A stretch of 53,525 bases of DNA from assembly GCA_002790095.1 (NCBI GenBank), contig PFUL01000069.1, positions 1 through 53,525 on the forward strand, given 5' to 3'. Both the position numbers and the translations under genes were made by a program. The notes beneath the pieces were generated by a model. That model was not told where the DNA came from. It made no database searches and saw nothing but the letters and a program-made list of their open reading frames with translations. The DNA comes from Elusimicrobia bacterium CG_4_9_14_3_um_filter_62_55. Lineage in GTDB: Bacteria > Elusimicrobiota > Elusimicrobia > UBA1565. The stretch's first letter is position 1, and every line of letters begins with the position of its first letter. Below, piece after piece: positions 34,742 to 44,800 of the stretch.

Positions 34742-36091
34742 ATGTCAGGCATCGTGTACATAGGAAGCCATCTTGGATATCCGATGGACCGCACTCCGCT
34801 GGGAGGCGGGGCCACGGTGGGTCTGCAATTGGCTCGCGCCTGGTCGAAACGCACGGATTTGAATCTTCTCGCGATGGGTTCCGGACCGCAAACGCCCGCC
34901 GCGGGGTTTCCGTATGTCCAATTACCGGAACCCGGGATGCAGCACGCGCTGGAAAAGCTCTCCGAGATGGGCTACGCCCGTTTTTGCCGAGATTTCGAGC
35001 GCGCGACGACCGATTTTTTGATCGCGCATCGCGGGGCCTATCCGCCCGGAGAAACGACGGTGATTGTCAACGATATCTCCGAGGGGCCCGACCTTGAGCG
35101 CATCGCCGCGGCCGGCTATCCGATTCTTTCCATCTGGCATGTGGACGTCGTCGAGTTTTTCAATCGAATTTACCTCAAGGACGTCCTCGCTCCCGAACGG
35201 TGGACGCGGGGATTCGACCGGCTTCGCTCCTGGGGACTTTCCGGCGTGGTACCCGACGTGCTCAAGCTCGTCTTCGAAAAACAAAGGGAGACGGTCGCCC
35301 GTTCCGACGTTCTAATCGTCCCTTCGCGGCAGATGGGGGAAACGGTCCGTCGATGCTACTCCCATCTTGAGGACGGGGGAAAGCGGCCTCTCGCCGAGCG
35401 CGTCGTGGTGGTCCCCTGGGGCGGGTGGCGGGAATCCTTCCCGGACGCCGAAGTCGCCGTTGAGGCATCGCGGCTGAGGACTCATTATCAGCTTTCGCCC
35501 TCGACCCGCGTTGTCTTGACGATGAGCCGTATTTCACCGGAAAAGGGAATTCATCTTCTGTTGGATGCGCTCATGAAAATCGAGAATTCCCCCCGGCTTC
35601 GGGGGATCGATACCGCCGTCTTCGTATGCGGCGAAACCGCCTTTATGCGGGGAGAGGCCTACGGCCGGAAGGTTCGCCGCGCGGCCGCGCGATTGACGCG
35701 AACGCGGGTTTTCTTCCCCGGGTATCTCTCTGCGCTCGGGAAGCGCGTGTATTTTCGGTTGGCGGACCTTTTCGTTTCCCCATCGCTGCATGAGAGCTAC
35801 GGGCTCACGATCGTCGAAGCGCTGCAGGAAGGGATCGCCGTGCTCGCCAGCGATCATTACGGGGTCGCGGAAATTCTGGCGCCGGAGTACGGTCGCACCG
35901 TCTCCTACGCGCGGCCTTCGCGCCGTTCGGACGCGCTTGCTGGAGCCTTGGCGGAATTACTCTCCGACCCTGCGGGACTCAAGCGAATGGGAAAGGCGGC
36001 CGCCCAAGCCGCGAAACACATGCGATTTTCGGACGCGGCCGAGCGGGTGCTGGACGCCGCCCTCGCGCTTGCGGGAGGGGAGGGGCGATGA
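34742..36091 (+). CDS. Family GT4-type glycosyltransferase
   Basis: About 449 residues. The open frame reaches back to 34448, but the upstream part shadows the protease gene and its promoter. ATG 34742 leads into IVYIGSHLGYPMDRTPLGGGATVGLQLA, a typical first strand and donor loop. A TTG at 34721 is an alternative. The C-terminal Rossmann domain has VVLTMSRISPEKGIHLLLDAL, VFFPGYLSALGKRVYFRLADLFVSPSLHESYGLTIVEALQEGIAVLASDHYGVAEI, the GT-B retaining signature with the EX7E-like pair (E in HESYG and E in VEAL). It would transfer a sugar from a nucleotide donor to a glycan or lipid. It heads a six-gene operon whose next gene overlaps by ATGA. Confidence 0.88.
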   Translation: MSGIVYIGSHLGYPMDRTPLGGGATVGLQLARAWSKRTDLNLLAMGSGPQTPAAGFPYVQLPEPGMQHALEKLSEMGYARFCRDFERATTDFLIAHRGAYPPGETTVIVNDISEGPDLERIAAAGYPILSIWHVDVVEFFNRIYLKDVLAPERWTRGFDRLRSWGLSGVVPDVLKLVFEKQRETVARSDVLIVPSRQMGETVRRCYSHLEDGGKRPLAERVVVVPWGGWRESFPDAEVAVEASRLRTHYQLSPSTRVVLTMSRISPEKGIHLLLDALMKIENSPRLRGIDTAVFVCGETAFMRGEAYGRKVRRAAARLTRTRVFFPGYLSALGKRVYFRLADLFVSPSLHESYGLTIVEALQEGIAVLASDHYGVAEILAPEYGRTVSYARPSRRSDALAGALAELLSDPAGLKRMGKAAAQAAKHMRFSDAAERVLDAALALAGGEGR

Positions 36092-36504
36092 AGGCTCATT
36101 TTAAGCGCGGAATTCGGGTGGAACTGCCGGTTAAGGTCGAGCCGTGGATGAAGCCGAATCTGGAGGGGTTGGTCAAACACCCGCTCTATTCCACCTGGGC
36201 GATGGTGTACCACATGGAAACGGCGGCGCGCATGCTGCTCGTCCCTTATCTGGACAAGGATGAGGAGGCTGTAGGCGGAGCGGTGCTGGTGAAGCACCTG
36301 CAGCCGGCGGCGATCCACGCGAATCTGCGGGTTTGCGCCAGGCTGGTCTCTTATCGGGACAACAAAGTAACGACGCGGTTGGAGGTATACGACAAAAGTC
36401 GTAAAATCGGCGAAGGTTCCCACGTGCAGGTGGTGATGTCGAAAGCCCGTTTCGTTCGCCTGCTGAGGGACGCTCGCACACGCGGACGACATGGACAAGG
36501 ATAG
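36088..36504 (+). CDS. Hotdog-fold thioesterase (FlK-like)
   Basis: A 138-residue protein. Its ATG overlaps the glycosyltransferase stop (ATGA, 36088-36091). The layout (HPLYSTWAMVYHMETAARMLLVPYLDKDEEAVGGAVLVKHLQPAAIHANLRVCARLVSYRDNKVTTRLEVYDKSRKIGEGSHVQVVMSK) is that of small hotdog thioesterases of the fluoroacetyl-CoA thioesterase type. These have a Glu/Thr-lined active site on the long helix and a conserved His in the GxGxHxR-like strand (here GEGSHVQ). It would hydrolyse an acyl-CoA in the cytoplasm. The operon also encodes a 3-hydroxyacyl-CoA dehydrogenase and a thiolase, consistent with acyl-CoA handling. It overlaps the next gene by 14 nt. Confidence 0.8.
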   Translation: MKAHFKRGIRVELPVKVEPWMKPNLEGLVKHPLYSTWAMVYHMETAARMLLVPYLDKDEEAVGGAVLVKHLQPAAIHANLRVCARLVSYRDNKVTTRLEVYDKSRKIGEGSHVQVVMSKARFVRLLRDARTRGRHGQG

Positions 36505-37036
36505 GATCGCCTCCCGGCGCGTCTATCTGCGCGCGCTGACGAAAGACGACGCCCCGGCGCTTCTGGAGGCGGTCGAGACGTCGCGCGAATCCCTCAAGCG
36601 CCGCTTGCGCTGGGTCGGCGACGCCAACGATTTGGAGTATTTCCGCCGTTTTATCGCCGCGGCCGACGCCTCCTCCGACTCCGATACATGGGGCGTTTTC
36701 GAAGCGAAGGGCGATCGTTTGATCGGGGTCGCGTCGCTGCAGGAGATGGAAGACCCGCAGCGCGGCCGCGGGCGGTTGGCGCTCTGGATCGCTTCCGACC
36801 GCCAGGATAAGGGCATCGGAACGGAAGCGGCGCGCTGCCTCGTGGACTACGGAATCCGCAAGCGGGGACTGCACAGGCTTTTCGCGAGACTCGACCCAGC
36901 GAACCGTTCGTTTAGGCGCGTTCTCAAGAAGATCGGGTTCCGCTACGAGGGATGCCTGAGATCGGATCGGCGGCTTAACGGCCGCTGGGTCGATCAGGAA
37001 TGCTGGGGGATGCTCAAATCGGAGCTTAAGCGCTAA
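36491..37036 (+). CDS. GNAT N-acetyltransferase (RimJ/RimL type)
   Basis: A 181-residue acetyl-CoA-dependent acetyltransferase of the RimJ/RimL/SpeG group. It begins with the typical IASRRVYLRALTKDDAPALLEAV, has GVFEAKGDRLIGVASLQEM in the central sheet, the acetyl-CoA pyrophosphate loop region DRQDKGIGTEAARCLVDYGI and the late KRGLHRLFARLDPANRSFRRVLKKIGFRYEGCLR, ending WGMLKSELKR. It likely acetylates an N-terminal amino group of a protein or a small amine. The substrate cannot be read. The start overlaps the thioesterase gene and the stop abuts the receiver gene (TAA-ATG). Confidence 0.88.
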   Translation: MDKDRIASRRVYLRALTKDDAPALLEAVETSRESLKRRLRWVGDANDLEYFRRFIAAADASSDSDTWGVFEAKGDRLIGVASLQEMEDPQRGRGRLALWIASDRQDKGIGTEAARCLVDYGIRKRGLHRLFARLDPANRSFRRVLKKIGFRYEGCLRSDRRLNGRWVDQECWGMLKSELKR

Positions 37037-37420
37037 ATGGCCGCGGACGCGAAGAAGAAAATCTTGGTCGCCGACGACGATCCCGAAGTTCGGTCCTTGG
37101 TGACCGACGTTCTCACTGAATTGGGGTACGAGGTCGTCGTGGTCGAGGACGGCGCCGCGTTGTACCGCACTGCCCCGGCCATGAAGCCCGATTTGATCCT
37201 TTCCGATTTGGACATGCCGGGACTCAGCGGCGGTACGGCCCAGGCGCTGCTGCGCACCAATCCCGAGACGCGGGGCATTCCCATCATTTTCATGACCGGG
37301 CAGACGCGCGATCGCCAGGCGCATCTGGTCGAATTCCGGCCGGACACGCGCATCCTCTACAAGCCGTTGAACCTCAAGGAGCTCGCGATCGCCGTCGAAG
37401 AGGAGCTGAATCCCTTTTAG
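37037..37420 (+). CDS. Stand-alone response regulator receiver protein
   Basis: A 127-residue CheY-like receiver starting directly after the GNAT stop. It has the acidic pair in VADDDPEV, the phospho-acceptor Asp in LILSDLDMPGLSGG, Thr in IFMTGQTR and Lys in LYKPLNLKEL. There is no output domain. It is embedded in an operon of acyl-CoA and glycosyl-transfer enzymes, so it may connect a phosphorelay to their activity or be a co-transcribed unrelated signal protein. No kinase lies in the window. Confidence 0.88.
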   Translation: MAADAKKKILVADDDPEVRSLVTDVLTELGYEVVVVEDGAALYRTAPAMKPDLILSDLDMPGLSGGTAQALLRTNPETRGIPIIFMTGQTRDRQAHLVEFRPDTRILYKPLNLKELAIAVEEELNPF

Positions 37421-37431
37421 GGATTTTCCCC

Positions 37432-38495
37432 GTGGCATCCTTTTTCGATCCCCAGATCGGCATCGTCGGCGCGGGAGACATCGGATCCGGTCTCGCGCAA
37501 ACATGCGTCGCGAGCGGCCTGCAGGTTTTATTGATCGACGACTCGGAGGAGGCATTGGCGTCCGCGGAAGAGCGGGTGCTCAAGGGCCTGCATCGCGCCG
37601 AGCAGCCGGAGTCATTCAGTCTATTGCGCAAGGCCACCCGACTCAACCGTGTCGAGGAATGCGATTTGGTCGTCTCCTGCGCGACCGAAGACCCCGCGCA
37701 TACGCAGGACCTGTTGCGCCGCATCGACGCGCGTTTGGATCGCGGGAAACTGCTCGCGGTGCAGACGACCGCGATGCCGGTGCGCGTCGTCGGACGCGCG
37801 GTCGAAAACCCGGATCGGCTGGTCGGACTCCATTTCTTTCATCCCGCGCATCACATGAAACTCGTCGAAGTCGTGCATTACGAGCATGCGGAGGAGAAGG
37901 CGGTCGAATCCGCCTTGGATTTCGCGGTTCGCATCGGAAAGACGGCGGTTCGCTGCAAGGATTCTCCCGGGTTCATCGTGAATCGGCTGGCGAGGCCCTT
38001 CATTCACACGGCGCTGCGGTTCATCGCAGAGGGCCGCGGGACGCCCGCCTCGATCGACGGCGCCCTGCGCAGCCTGGGAGGGTTTCCCGCCGGTCCCATC
38101 GAGATGGTCGATTTCTTCGGACTGGAAGAAGATTACGGAGTCGCCGAAACGGTGTATCAATTGCTCGAGCGCCCGGAGCGCCTCCGTCCTTCGGCGCTGG
38201 TGTACGCGATGATCGGACGCAGCGTCTTGGGGCGCCGCCACGGTTCGGGATTTTACCTGTACGGTTCCTCACCCAACGGGAGCGGGAACCCCCTGCTGCG
38301 TCAGCTCGTGGGGGCTTATGATTCCCATCCCGTGAAGACGGTCGAAATTCTCGACACCGTTCTTGAGGCCGTGTTTCTCGAAGCCCACCGGCTGGTCGAC
38401 GAAGGGGTCGCGGGACCCGAGGACATCGATTGCGCCGCGAAGCTCGGACTTCTTTGGCCGAAGGGACCTTTTGAATGGGAGAAGGAGAGACGACG

Positions 38496-38499
<4 letters not shown>
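37432..38499 (+). CDS. 3-hydroxyacyl-CoA dehydrogenase
   Basis: A 355-residue NAD-dependent enzyme oxidising 3-hydroxyacyl-CoA to 3-ketoacyl-CoA, or the reverse in butyrate-type synthesis. The GTG start at 37432 is followed by the Rossmann motif [15 protein letters not shown] (GxGxxG). Further marks: [39 protein letters not shown] (catalytic His with downstream Glu), [16 protein letters not shown] and the C-terminal [11 protein letters not shown]. It lacks the hydratase half of FadB, so a separate enoyl-CoA hydratase must exist elsewhere. Its TGA overlaps the thiolase ATG (38496-38499), tying the two steps together. Confidence 0.92.
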
Positions 38500-39704
<1,205 letters not shown>

Positions 39705-39739
39705 GAGATCGATTTGCCGGGTTTCGTAACAAATCGTTG

Positions 39740-39768
39740 TTGATTTTTAGTTCGAGCCCGACTACACT
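39740..39768 (+). promoter_or_regulatory. Sigma70-type promoter for the receiver gene cluster
   Basis: TTGATT (39740-39745) and TACACT (39763-39768) are 17 nt apart. Transcription would start about 60 nt before ATG 39838 and cover the three signalling genes to 41780. Confidence 0.6.
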
Positions 39769-39837
39769 GGTAAAACGCAGTCTCGCCGGCGGTTCGGTCC
39801 CGGATGGGCCCGAAGTCGTTGTTGTTTGCGCTTAAAA

Positions 39838-40677
39838 ATGGCTACTTTGCAGCAGATCGTCGCTTACATCAAGCAATACAGCGCGAAATATCCTGTCGCG
39901 TCGCTGAAGGCCCAATTGCTTAAGCAGGGGGTTCCCGCGGCGACGATCGACCAGGCGATTGCGATGGCGACGGGAACTTCCCCGGGCGGCGCCCCCGCCG
40001 GGGGGCAGGCGAGACCGGCGGTTCAGCCCGCGCGCCCGGCCGCGCAGCCCGGCCAACCGGCCGCGCGCCCCCCACAGCCGGGTCAACCGGTTGCGCGTCC
40101 GGCGCAGCCCGGACAGCCCGCGGTTCGCCCCGGACAGCCCCAACCCCAGGTGCCGCAGGCGCGTCCCGCGGCGCGGCCGGGTCAGCCGGTGCGCCAACCG
40201 AATCAAAGCGCTCCGCCGGGGGGTACGACGCAGGGAAGTCCGGTCCAGGCGGCCCCCAAAGGCGGCGTGTTCAAACCGCCTCCCGGAAGAAGCTTCATCC
40301 TGGTCGTCGATGACGACCCGCTGATTCGAGACATGCTCGTCGCGAAGCTCGAAGGGGCGGGCTACCGGGTGACCTGCGCGGAAGACGCCGCGCAATCGGT
40401 GATCCAGGCGGAGGGCATGAACCTCTCGTTGATCATTTCCGATATCGAAATGCCCGGATTCGGAACCGGCGTCGATGCGTTGAAAAAACTCCGGGCGTCC
40501 AATTACATTCCGAGAAATCTGCCGGTGATTTTCGTGACCGGAATGCCTCCGTCCGAGGCGCAGAAGATCGTTCCGAAATCCGATCCGTACATTCGGTTGA
40601 TGCATAAGCCGGTGGATTGGAGACTGTTGGCGAAATACATGCTCGACCTTTCCGGCCTAGATAAGCCGCTCGATTAA
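39838..40677 (+). CDS. Response regulator receiver with Pro/Gln-rich linker and helical N-terminus
   Basis: About 279 residues from ATG 39838 (a TTG at 39826 is less likely). Residues 1-45 form a small helical unit (LQQIVAYIKQYSAKYPVASLKAQLLKQGVPAATIDQAIAMA) resembling the C-terminal helical bundle of several type IV pilus and sensory proteins, or a UBA-like fold. Residues about 50-145 are a low-complexity linker built from PGQP/RPAQ units. The receiver follows: VVDDDPLIRDML, IISDIEMPGFG, IFVTGMPPSEAQKIVPK, LMHKPVD. It resembles the receiver at 605-976. Pro/Gln-rich tethers like this usually connect a docking unit to a mobile domain. Partner unknown. Confidence 0.82.
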   Translation: MATLQQIVAYIKQYSAKYPVASLKAQLLKQGVPAATIDQAIAMATGTSPGGAPAGGQARPAVQPARPAAQPGQPAARPPQPGQPVARPAQPGQPAVRPGQPQPQVPQARPAARPGQPVRQPNQSAPPGGTTQGSPVQAAPKGGVFKPPPGRSFILVVDDDPLIRDMLVAKLEGAGYRVTCAEDAAQSVIQAEGMNLSLIISDIEMPGFGTGVDALKKLRASNYIPRNLPVIFVTGMPPSEAQKIVPKSDPYIRLMHKPVDWRLLAKYMLDLSGLDKPLD

Positions 40678-40684
40678 CGAAACC

Positions 40685-41398
40685 ATGTCCCAGTTGACTT
40701 TTTGGATTCTCGGATCCGACCCACTCCGCCTGCGGCGGTGGGAGACCGCGTTGTCGCGCGAAGGCTGGCATCTTTCGACGCAGGCGCGCTTCGACGCGCT
40801 TTACGCTGAAGTGGCGCGCGAGCGGTTTGGAATCATCCTGCTGGATTGGAACGTCCTCAAGCAGAAGATCCCCGAAGGGATTCGCCGGCTGAAATCGGCA
40901 TCGACCGGCATTTCCGTGATCCTGACCTCCGATTCCGATTTGACGGCGGACTGCGTCATCGAGGCGCTCGACTCCGGCTGCGACGACCATTTCATCCACG
41001 ACATCGACGACCGGCTCTTGGCCGCGAAGCTCAAGGCACATCTGCGGAGAATTCTTCCGAGTCTCGCCTCCGCCCTGGACGTCCTCAAATCCCCCGGGGG
41101 AGAAATTAAGTTGGATCGGTCCCGCCAGGAGGCGTGGGTGAAGGGAACACGCACGCGGTGGACTCCGGCGACCGGACTCACGCCGACCGAGTTTCATATC
41201 CTCGCTTTGTTTTTAGAGCAGCCCGGGAAGGTGTTGGAGCGCGCGTTTATTCTGGACGCCGTCGCCAAGGGCAAGGCGGTTGATATTCGCCCGGGGACGG
41301 TGGATAAGCACATCGAATCGCTGCGCCGAAAGCTCGGACGCTATGCGTCGATGATTCGTTCCGTGTACGGCGTGGGCTACGCGCTTCGGGAGAACTGA
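40685..41398 (+). CDS. OmpR/PhoB-type transcriptional regulator with atypical receiver
   Basis: A 237-residue protein. The N-terminal receiver is degenerate: the acidic pocket near the start is replaced (FWILGSDPLRLRRWE) although an Asp remains in IILLDWNV and TSDSD follows. Phosphorylation is therefore uncertain. The C-terminal winged helix is typical: LTPTEFHILALFLEQPGKVLERAFILDAV, then RPGTVDKHIESLRRKLGRYASMIRSVYGVGYAL, with recognition helix and wing in normal order. It binds DNA as a dimer and likely regulates the nearby genes. It lies 7 nt after the preceding receiver gene and 1 nt before the next, so the three form one unit. Confidence 0.85.
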   Translation: MSQLTFWILGSDPLRLRRWETALSREGWHLSTQARFDALYAEVARERFGIILLDWNVLKQKIPEGIRRLKSASTGISVILTSDSDLTADCVIEALDSGCDDHFIHDIDDRLLAAKLKAHLRRILPSLASALDVLKSPGGEIKLDRSRQEAWVKGTRTRWTPATGLTPTEFHILALFLEQPGKVLERAFILDAVAKGKAVDIRPGTVDKHIESLRRKLGRYASMIRSVYGVGYALREN

Positions 41399-41399
41399 T

Positions 41400-41780
41400 A
41401 TGGCTACGATCTTGGTCGCAGACGACGACGAAATGTTTCGCGAATTGGTCACCGAAATTCTGACGCAAGGCGGCTATTCGGTGGTGCGCGTGAAGGACGG
41501 CGCCGAAGGATGGGAGGCCCTGCAAAAGAAGAAAATCGATCTCGCGGTTCTCGATTTGAATATGCCCAACATGGATGGGCTGGAGTTGACGCGCAAGGTG
41601 CGCGACGACGCCAAGCTTCGGGATCTTCCGATTTTGATGCTGACGGTGCGCGCACTGGTCGAAGATCAGGTCACCGGGTATGAAAGAGGCGCAGATGACT
41701 ATCTCACCAAACCGTTCGACAGTAAAATGCTGCTCGCCCGCGTGAAGGTGCTCGCGCGCCGCTCCTCGCTCGGAAAGTGA
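41400..41780 (+). CDS. Response regulator receiver protein (third of the cluster)
   Basis: A 126-residue CheY-like receiver with all key residues: VADDDEMFREL, LAVLDLNMPNMDGLEL, LMLTVRALVEDQVTGYERGADDYLTKPFDSKMLLARVKVL. The GADDYLTKPF end is like that of OmpR-type receivers, and the domain stops where a DNA-binding domain would begin. It could supply the phosphorylatable half for the degenerate OmpR-type regulator encoded immediately upstream. Confidence 0.88.
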   Translation: MATILVADDDEMFRELVTEILTQGGYSVVRVKDGAEGWEALQKKKIDLAVLDLNMPNMDGLELTRKVRDDAKLRDLPILMLTVRALVEDQVTGYERGADDYLTKPFDSKMLLARVKVLARRSSLGK

Positions 41781-41784
41781 TTTT

Positions 41785-41801
41785 GCTTTTTAAAAAAAAG
41801 C
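41785..41801 (+). terminator. Weak intrinsic terminator after the receiver cluster
   Basis: GCTTTTT (41785-41791) pairs with AAAAAGC (41795-41801) around a 3-nt loop, followed by CTTTT. The AT-rich stem is weak but lies in the right place, 5 nt after the stop at 41780. Confidence 0.4.
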
Positions 41802-41880
41802 CTTTTCCGTGTAACAGATTCTTCAGGATTCATTCGTGATTTAAACCGTTTCCGGGGCTACCCTTCCTAATAGTTAGCCC

Positions 41881-44800
41881 ATGCGATTTCCTCAAGCCCT
41901 CCGCGCGCTGCTTTCAGCCGCCGCTCTTTTGAGCGGCGGCTTCACGCCGTCTTGGGCGGCTTCGATTTCCTGGGACGGCGGCGCCGGCGGAAACGACAAT
42001 TGGTATGACGCGCTGAACTGGTCGGGCGACGCGGTGCCCGGAGCGGGCGACGATGTGGTGATTGATGCCGCAACGACCGTGCAAGTGGATGCGAGTTCGC
42101 CGGCGATCTCGTTTCAGAGTCTTGTCCTGGGCGAGAACAACAATCCGATTCTGCGGATGTCCACCGGCATCCAGAGCGGCTACCTCGAAATTCGCAACGG
42201 TGCGACGTTGCTGCAGAATACCGCCGTCGAACTGGTATTGACTTCGGTGACGGTTCTCAGCGGCGGCGCGATCGACCACTCTGCCGCCGGCGCCGCGTCG
42301 GTGAACATCCGGACTACGGGCGATTTCGTGATCGCTTCCGGCGCGACGATCATAGTCGATGGAGACGGATTCTTGGGCGGCGATAGTGGAATGACCAGCG
42401 GCAACGCCGGTTCGGGGACACAGCCTGGAGCGGGCGGCGCGAGCCTGGGGGAGGGCGGCGGCGGCGGCGGTCACGGCGGCGTGGGCGGAGCGGGTGGAAA
42501 CCCCGGGGGCGCGGGCGGCGGAAGCGACGACGTGGTGACGGCCCCTTCGCTGCACGGTTCCGGCGGCGGCGGCGGCGGGTCCGGCGGCTCGGGCCTCGGG
42601 GTCGGCGGCGCTGGCGGCGGACTGGTCCTGCTCAGCATCGGCGGGACCATGACGCTGGACGGAACGGTTTCCGCCGACGGTGCAAACGGCGCCGTGAACG
42701 GCAATGGAGCCGGCGGCGGCGGCGCGGGCGGCGCGGTCTACATCCAGTCCGCGAATATGGCCGGCGGCGGCTCGATCTCGGCCGATGGCGGCAACGGGGG
42801 TCTGAGCGGAACGGCCGGCGGCGGCGGCGGCGGCGCCGGGCGCGTCGCGATCGTCTTCACCGGGACGAACGCGTCGACGATCACCTATACGGCGAACTTC
42901 GGGACCGCTCCTGGAACCGGCGGATCCAGCGGCGCCGGCGGCACCACATTCGACGGCCCCGGAAAGATCACGGATCTAAGCGTCTCGGCGATCGTCTCCA
43001 CCGGCTTGGGAGCCTCCTCGCAGACGGTGCGTTTGCAGTGGACCTCGCCGAAGGCGGGTCTGGCCGGGGCGTCGAATGATTGGGACATCCGCTACGCGAC
43101 CTACCCGGTTTCCGACATGACGGTCTACAACGCCCTGCCGGTCGGCAACGTGATCTCAACGAGCGTCGTCGAGGGAGTCGTCGTCTCCACCGACATCGGG
43201 CCGCTTGATCCGTCGGCGACCTGGTACTTTGCGGTCACCGTGTACGACCAGCAAAACCTGCGTTCTGCGCTTTCCGTCGGCGCGACCGCGCAATCGCCGG
43301 TGATCGACTTGACGGCGGTCTCGGCCAACGCCCGAGGGGCGGCGTGGGGTGATATGGACGGCGACGGGGATTTGGACCTCGCGATCGCGGTCGCCGGCGT
43401 CGGCGATGAGATCATCGCGCGTAACGACGGCGGAGGGGTCTTCACGCCGACGGCGGTCGTTTCGGCGGGGGCGTCGGTCGGCGTGGAGTGGGCCGACTAC
43501 GATCGCGATGGGGATTTGGACCTCGCGGTCGCCAACACCTCCGGGGAAGACGAAGAACTCCTGCGCAACGACGGGGGGGTCTTCATGAAGATTTCGCCGA
43601 GCCCGTTCGCGGGGTCCGCGGGGAACACGACCGGGATCGCGTGGGGCGACATGGACAACGACGGCACCATCGACCTGGTGATCGCCCAGAACGGAGCGCT
43701 CGACATCATCGCGTTCAACCCCGGAGACCTTTCCGCGTTCTCGCAGACGACCGTCGCCGGGACCGGAGGGGCGAGCAACGGCGTCGCTCTCGCGGACTAC
43801 GACCGGGACGGGGATCTGGACGTGGCCGTGTCAATCGCTGGCGGCCCCGACTACATCATCCGCAACGATGGAAACGGGGTCTTCTCCACCTTCACGATCA
43901 CGATGAGCGGGGGCGCGGGTTCCTCGTCGTCGGGCCTGGCCTGGGGGGACTTCGACGGGGACGGAGACCTCGATCTCGTGTTCGCGACCGGCAACCTGAC
44001 CCCGTCCTATTTCGTCTTCAACAACGCGGGCGTGTTCGATTCGAGCGCGACGATTGCGGGAAGCGGCATAGAGACGACGGTCGCCCCGGCGGTCGGTGAT
44101 TTGGACAACGATGGGGACTCCGACCTCTACTTCGCGGCGCAGGGCGCCGAGGATCTGGTTGCGCGCAACGACGGCGGCGGCGTCTTCGCGGTCTCCCGCG
44201 TCCCCGGAACTGATGCGGCGACCGACGGTTACGCGGCTCCCGTCGGCGACTACGACGACGACGGGGACCTCGATGCCGGCGGCGTGCGTCAGCCGACGGG
44301 TTCCGCCTACCTCGTACGCAACGACGTCGCGCCGGCCAACACTGGTCCGACGGCTCCGGCGTCCGGCTTCGAGGCATCGTTTACGCCGTTCTCGGTAGGG
44401 GCGGCCTCCGGGACGCTCACGCTGCGCTGGGGAGACGGCAGTGACGCCGAGACGCCGGCCTCGGTGCTGGAGTACTTCGTTCGCGTCGGAACGAGTTCCG
44501 GCAATGGGGAAATCCTGGCACTTCCGCGCCGCTTCGGATACGACCCGCGTTCCGGGAGTGGGGGGCATCTCTACAGCACCTGGCTCTCGGGCGCCCAGCG
44601 AGGGATCAACCTGACGATGGACGCGGAGACTACCGTTTATTGGAGCGTCTCCACCCAGGACGGGGCCTTCGCGCGCTCACCCGAGTCCGCCGAACAGACC
44701 GCGTCCTTGGTCGCGCCGAATCCTGTCTCCAATTTCTTCGCGATCACGGCGTCCACCGGCTTCGCGGCGAGTTCGACCACCGTCCGCCTGTCCTTCACGA

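Noticed and set aside
40000-40250. Possible tandem DNA repeat in the Pro/Gln linker
   Set aside because: The repeated units are at protein level (PGQP, RPAQ) with diverged codons, so it is a low-complexity linker and not a DNA repeat array.
41850-41880. GCTACCCTT shared upstream of 41881 and of 4513 as a common promoter
   Set aside because: Only a 9-base match, with no common upstream box at fixed spacing. Too weak to call.
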